From Urechis unicinctus (lineage: Eukaryota; Annelida; Polychaeta; Xenopneusta; Urechidae), in NCBI GenBank assembly GCA_034190875.2, contig CM067343.1:21369423-21433422 (forward strand): 64,000 nt of DNA, written 5' to 3'. A program made the translations under genes and the position numbers. Positions 61,606 through 64,000 of the stretch are shown here, piece by piece. The notes under the pieces were generated by a model that was given only the letters and a program-made list of their open reading frames with translations, made no database searches and had not been told where the DNA came from. Position 1 is the stretch's first letter, and each line of letters starts with the position of its first letter.

Positions 61606-64000
61606 TTTGAAACGTGGACGATCCTTACTTAGCCTCGAGAGACTATGTTATAAAGCAATGACAACGTTCATATATTCCACTAAGTCAAGATGCATGCCCC
61701 ACGTGAACAAGTTGGCAATAATTTACGTGACCCTTCGTCGCATGAGAACGATGTTGATCCGTTACGTTCCGGGGCATATGAATGAGATTAGCAGCGCCAC
61801 ACTAGACATTATATCATCCAATTGAATTCAATATCAATTGAATAAATGTGGCAAGGTGTCGTTAATGGGGTGGTTGCCTTAACAATTATTTCTGTAGGCT
61901 TCAAGAGAGCTGATTGATCTTTCACGTTTTGCGAGTATCTAAATAGATTCAATCTTCTTTGTGTGTGTTGTTTATGCTGCGTGCAGTGTCCGATTGATCA
62001 TTAATATGTATGAGGGGATAATGCATCGCAGGTTCGCTGACTATTTAATAGATTTAAGCCATCGTCTATTGTATCTTCCATACCCTGATTAATGCGATCT
62101 TGGTAAAACTGCTGCCAATAGTTTTTGAGCAAGGAATACATGTCATGAATATGGCAACCACGTTTTATAGCAGGTTTAAAAATTCACACGCCGTGTTTTG
62201 ACTAAATGATGGATTTCGTTCATTAATGCTACATGTTTGGTCTGAAAATGTCATAAACCTAATCATTCGAGTGAATTCACTTCCATTATATGTCATTATC
62301 TGTGATTCTCAAACGTCGTGGCAGGAATATGAGCAAATCATATGTTATTTGCGTCTACTCGTATGATATATCCAGGATCGTTTTGGCTGGTAATTCTGTA
62401 AGATAATTCGCTACTGATGACCTAGCACTATTTGTCATATTAATGTGGAGTAGTCTCAAGCAATGAGGCATAAAAGCATAAAACATAATTACCATAACCT
62501 CATATGGACCGTTGTATTTACCCATTTTATTGCTTTCATGTTTTAAACATAGGCTCCCCCCCATCGAACATTACGCGAGGCCAATTCATTGCTCCTAGTG
62601 TGTCGCACTAAGAGTAATATCATTAATTCACTTTGTTATTAAAACCGGATGTCTGTCCAAAGTCTGTATGAACTACTCATCGCTGCTTCAAGCATTTCCT
62701 GCGTTGCTTAACCTGACAAATAAGTGAGGAGGTTCAAATGGATGTGAAAGTCGGCTGTCCAGGTATCGTCATCGTTTACAAGACTTATCTATAAAAATGG
62801 AGATAGATGGCGCATACATTGCCTTAATCATAACCCCTAGTATGTTTAACTAAGGACAGACATTAATTTTGCTTTTAATCAGGACTGTTTCAAAGCCTCT
62901 GTGATTTGATTCATGCAGCTCGAATGATCTGTCGTTCTAGTATGACAGCCAAAACAACTTTTGAATATGCATATGTCAGTCTCCACACTAACTGACACAT
63001 TTCGTTCTCCGAATAAAACCAAGCACTACTGTCGATTAACCCCTTGAAATGTATTAGATACAGTGGCGATGTATTTTTGCTACGCCATGCCCCCGTATAG
63101 GCGGAGTCAGGTCCGCCATATTCTTTCAAAAGATAAATCTCTTCACAGGTAGACAAATTCCCCGTCCCCATCACAAACTCATTTATTTTGAGGTTTTGGT
63201 CCAGTGTACTCGACGACGACATTATCGGTTGCTGTTTGTTAGTCATTATTAAATATTTAATTTAGTATTAGATATTTCTCTCTCTCGATTAGACTACAAA
63301 GAGTGTAGCTCAGATACGTTCTACTAAATATGCTTAGCAAATGCGTCTGATAAACAAAGCCCGTTTAAAATCAATGACACGTTCTGTCTCCGTTTTAGAT
63401 CTTTCTGCATTGGATGTATGTTAAATCTACTGTTTGACGTGAGCAACATTTTTGGGTTTTGGGACGAGGATCAGAGAACACTTATTGCAACTCGAAACCA
63501 TTGTTCCAATCACGATTGTCAATGCAATAGCTACATAGCCATGTTGATCTGGAGCCAAGACCTGTCACAATCATCAGCCGGCATCAAACAATATGTCACT
63601 TAGTAATGGACGAGATAACTGACCAGATCCGCTGTGCACTGCTATAGGTAACAAATCGTGCAATTTTGTTTTATTTCTTATTCTATTCAACTGTCGGATA
63701 TGAGGCAAAGATAATCACTTAGCTTTTCTATCGTTGCCTTTCTCCTATGCATAAATAAAAAAAACCTACGATGTAAGTCTAAATGAATAAAACCTAAGCC
63801 CTCAGCCTTTTATAACAAATTGTTCATATGCAACGTGCAAAAAAATCATTGACGCTGCGCATAATCAAACTTCTTATACCCAGATGTAAGCACGTGCAAG
63901 CCTAATAACATTAATATATATAGAACATTGCATAATAGTCAAAACTGAAAAAGAGGCTAATTTCAACCCACTGTGATCTTAGGAGGCTGGAAAGTTAATT
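61606..64000 (+). repeat. Delta block, copy near right edge
   Basis: This is about 96-97% identical by eye to 3558-5985 and runs off the window. The order of sequence is the same as in copy 1. No gene is recognised. Confidence 0.88.

Overview
This window looks like non-coding, repeat-built eukaryotic DNA, most likely from an animal and plausibly a marine invertebrate. The base composition is AT-leaning. There are long (TA)n and (CA)n microsatellites, a decayed CR1/L2-like non-LTR retrotransposon and a small terminal-inverted-repeat DNA transposon. No bacterial-style operons, rRNA, tRNA or CRISPR arrays are visible. The taxon is an inference from the transposon types and microsatellites only. 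I found no host protein-coding gene that I could defend; the only convincing protein-coding traces belong to the two mobile elements. Identities below are judged by eye, not computed.

The main content is a nested set of segmental duplications. I name the homologous blocks with Greek letters. Alpha is at 1-3540, 27566-31328 (plus 32119-32275), and 54446-54552 with 56226-59808. Beta is at 6420-7815, 7865-9960, 33181-35760, 37905-39735, partly at 18885-19515, and degenerate at 59809-60829. Gamma is at 15146-15480 and 60830-61150. Delta is at 3541-6419, 61606-64000, 15590-17510 (first half inverted), 32540-33180 and 46255-46425. Epsilon is at 9961-10860, 35761-37900 and 39736-41765. Zeta is at 10860-11950 and 48206-49560. 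Eta is at 49561-49850 and 53450-53830. The first ~6 kb and the last ~9.5 kb are nearly identical (about 97%), so the window spans one ~54.4 kb period of a recent duplication. A much older (~80-88%) copy starts near 27.5 kb. Inside it, a further tandem duplication of about 3.7 kb gives 33181-37900 and 37905-41765.

Two mobile elements interrupt these blocks. The element at 34025-35029 is a complete 1005-bp DNA element with 14-bp inverted ends and a 5-bp target duplication. Related copies of the block lack it, so they act as empty sites. It encodes a 102-residue basic protein with two tandem HTH-like segments. The element at 41772 to about 45050 (minus strand) is an endonuclease-reverse transcriptase pseudogene with two in-frame stops, one frameshift and a short in-frame deletion.

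The rest consists of (TA)n arrays at 51070-51490 and 54601-56205, a triplicated ~280-300 bp tandem repeat at 17573-18452, a purine-rich tract at 19702-19830, and long stretches (11951-15145, 19831-27565, 45051-48205, 49851-53450) where I recognise no gene. Most short ORFs here are chance frames. One ORF pair kept in two near-identical copies has changed mainly at amino-acid-altering sites, which argues against coding.
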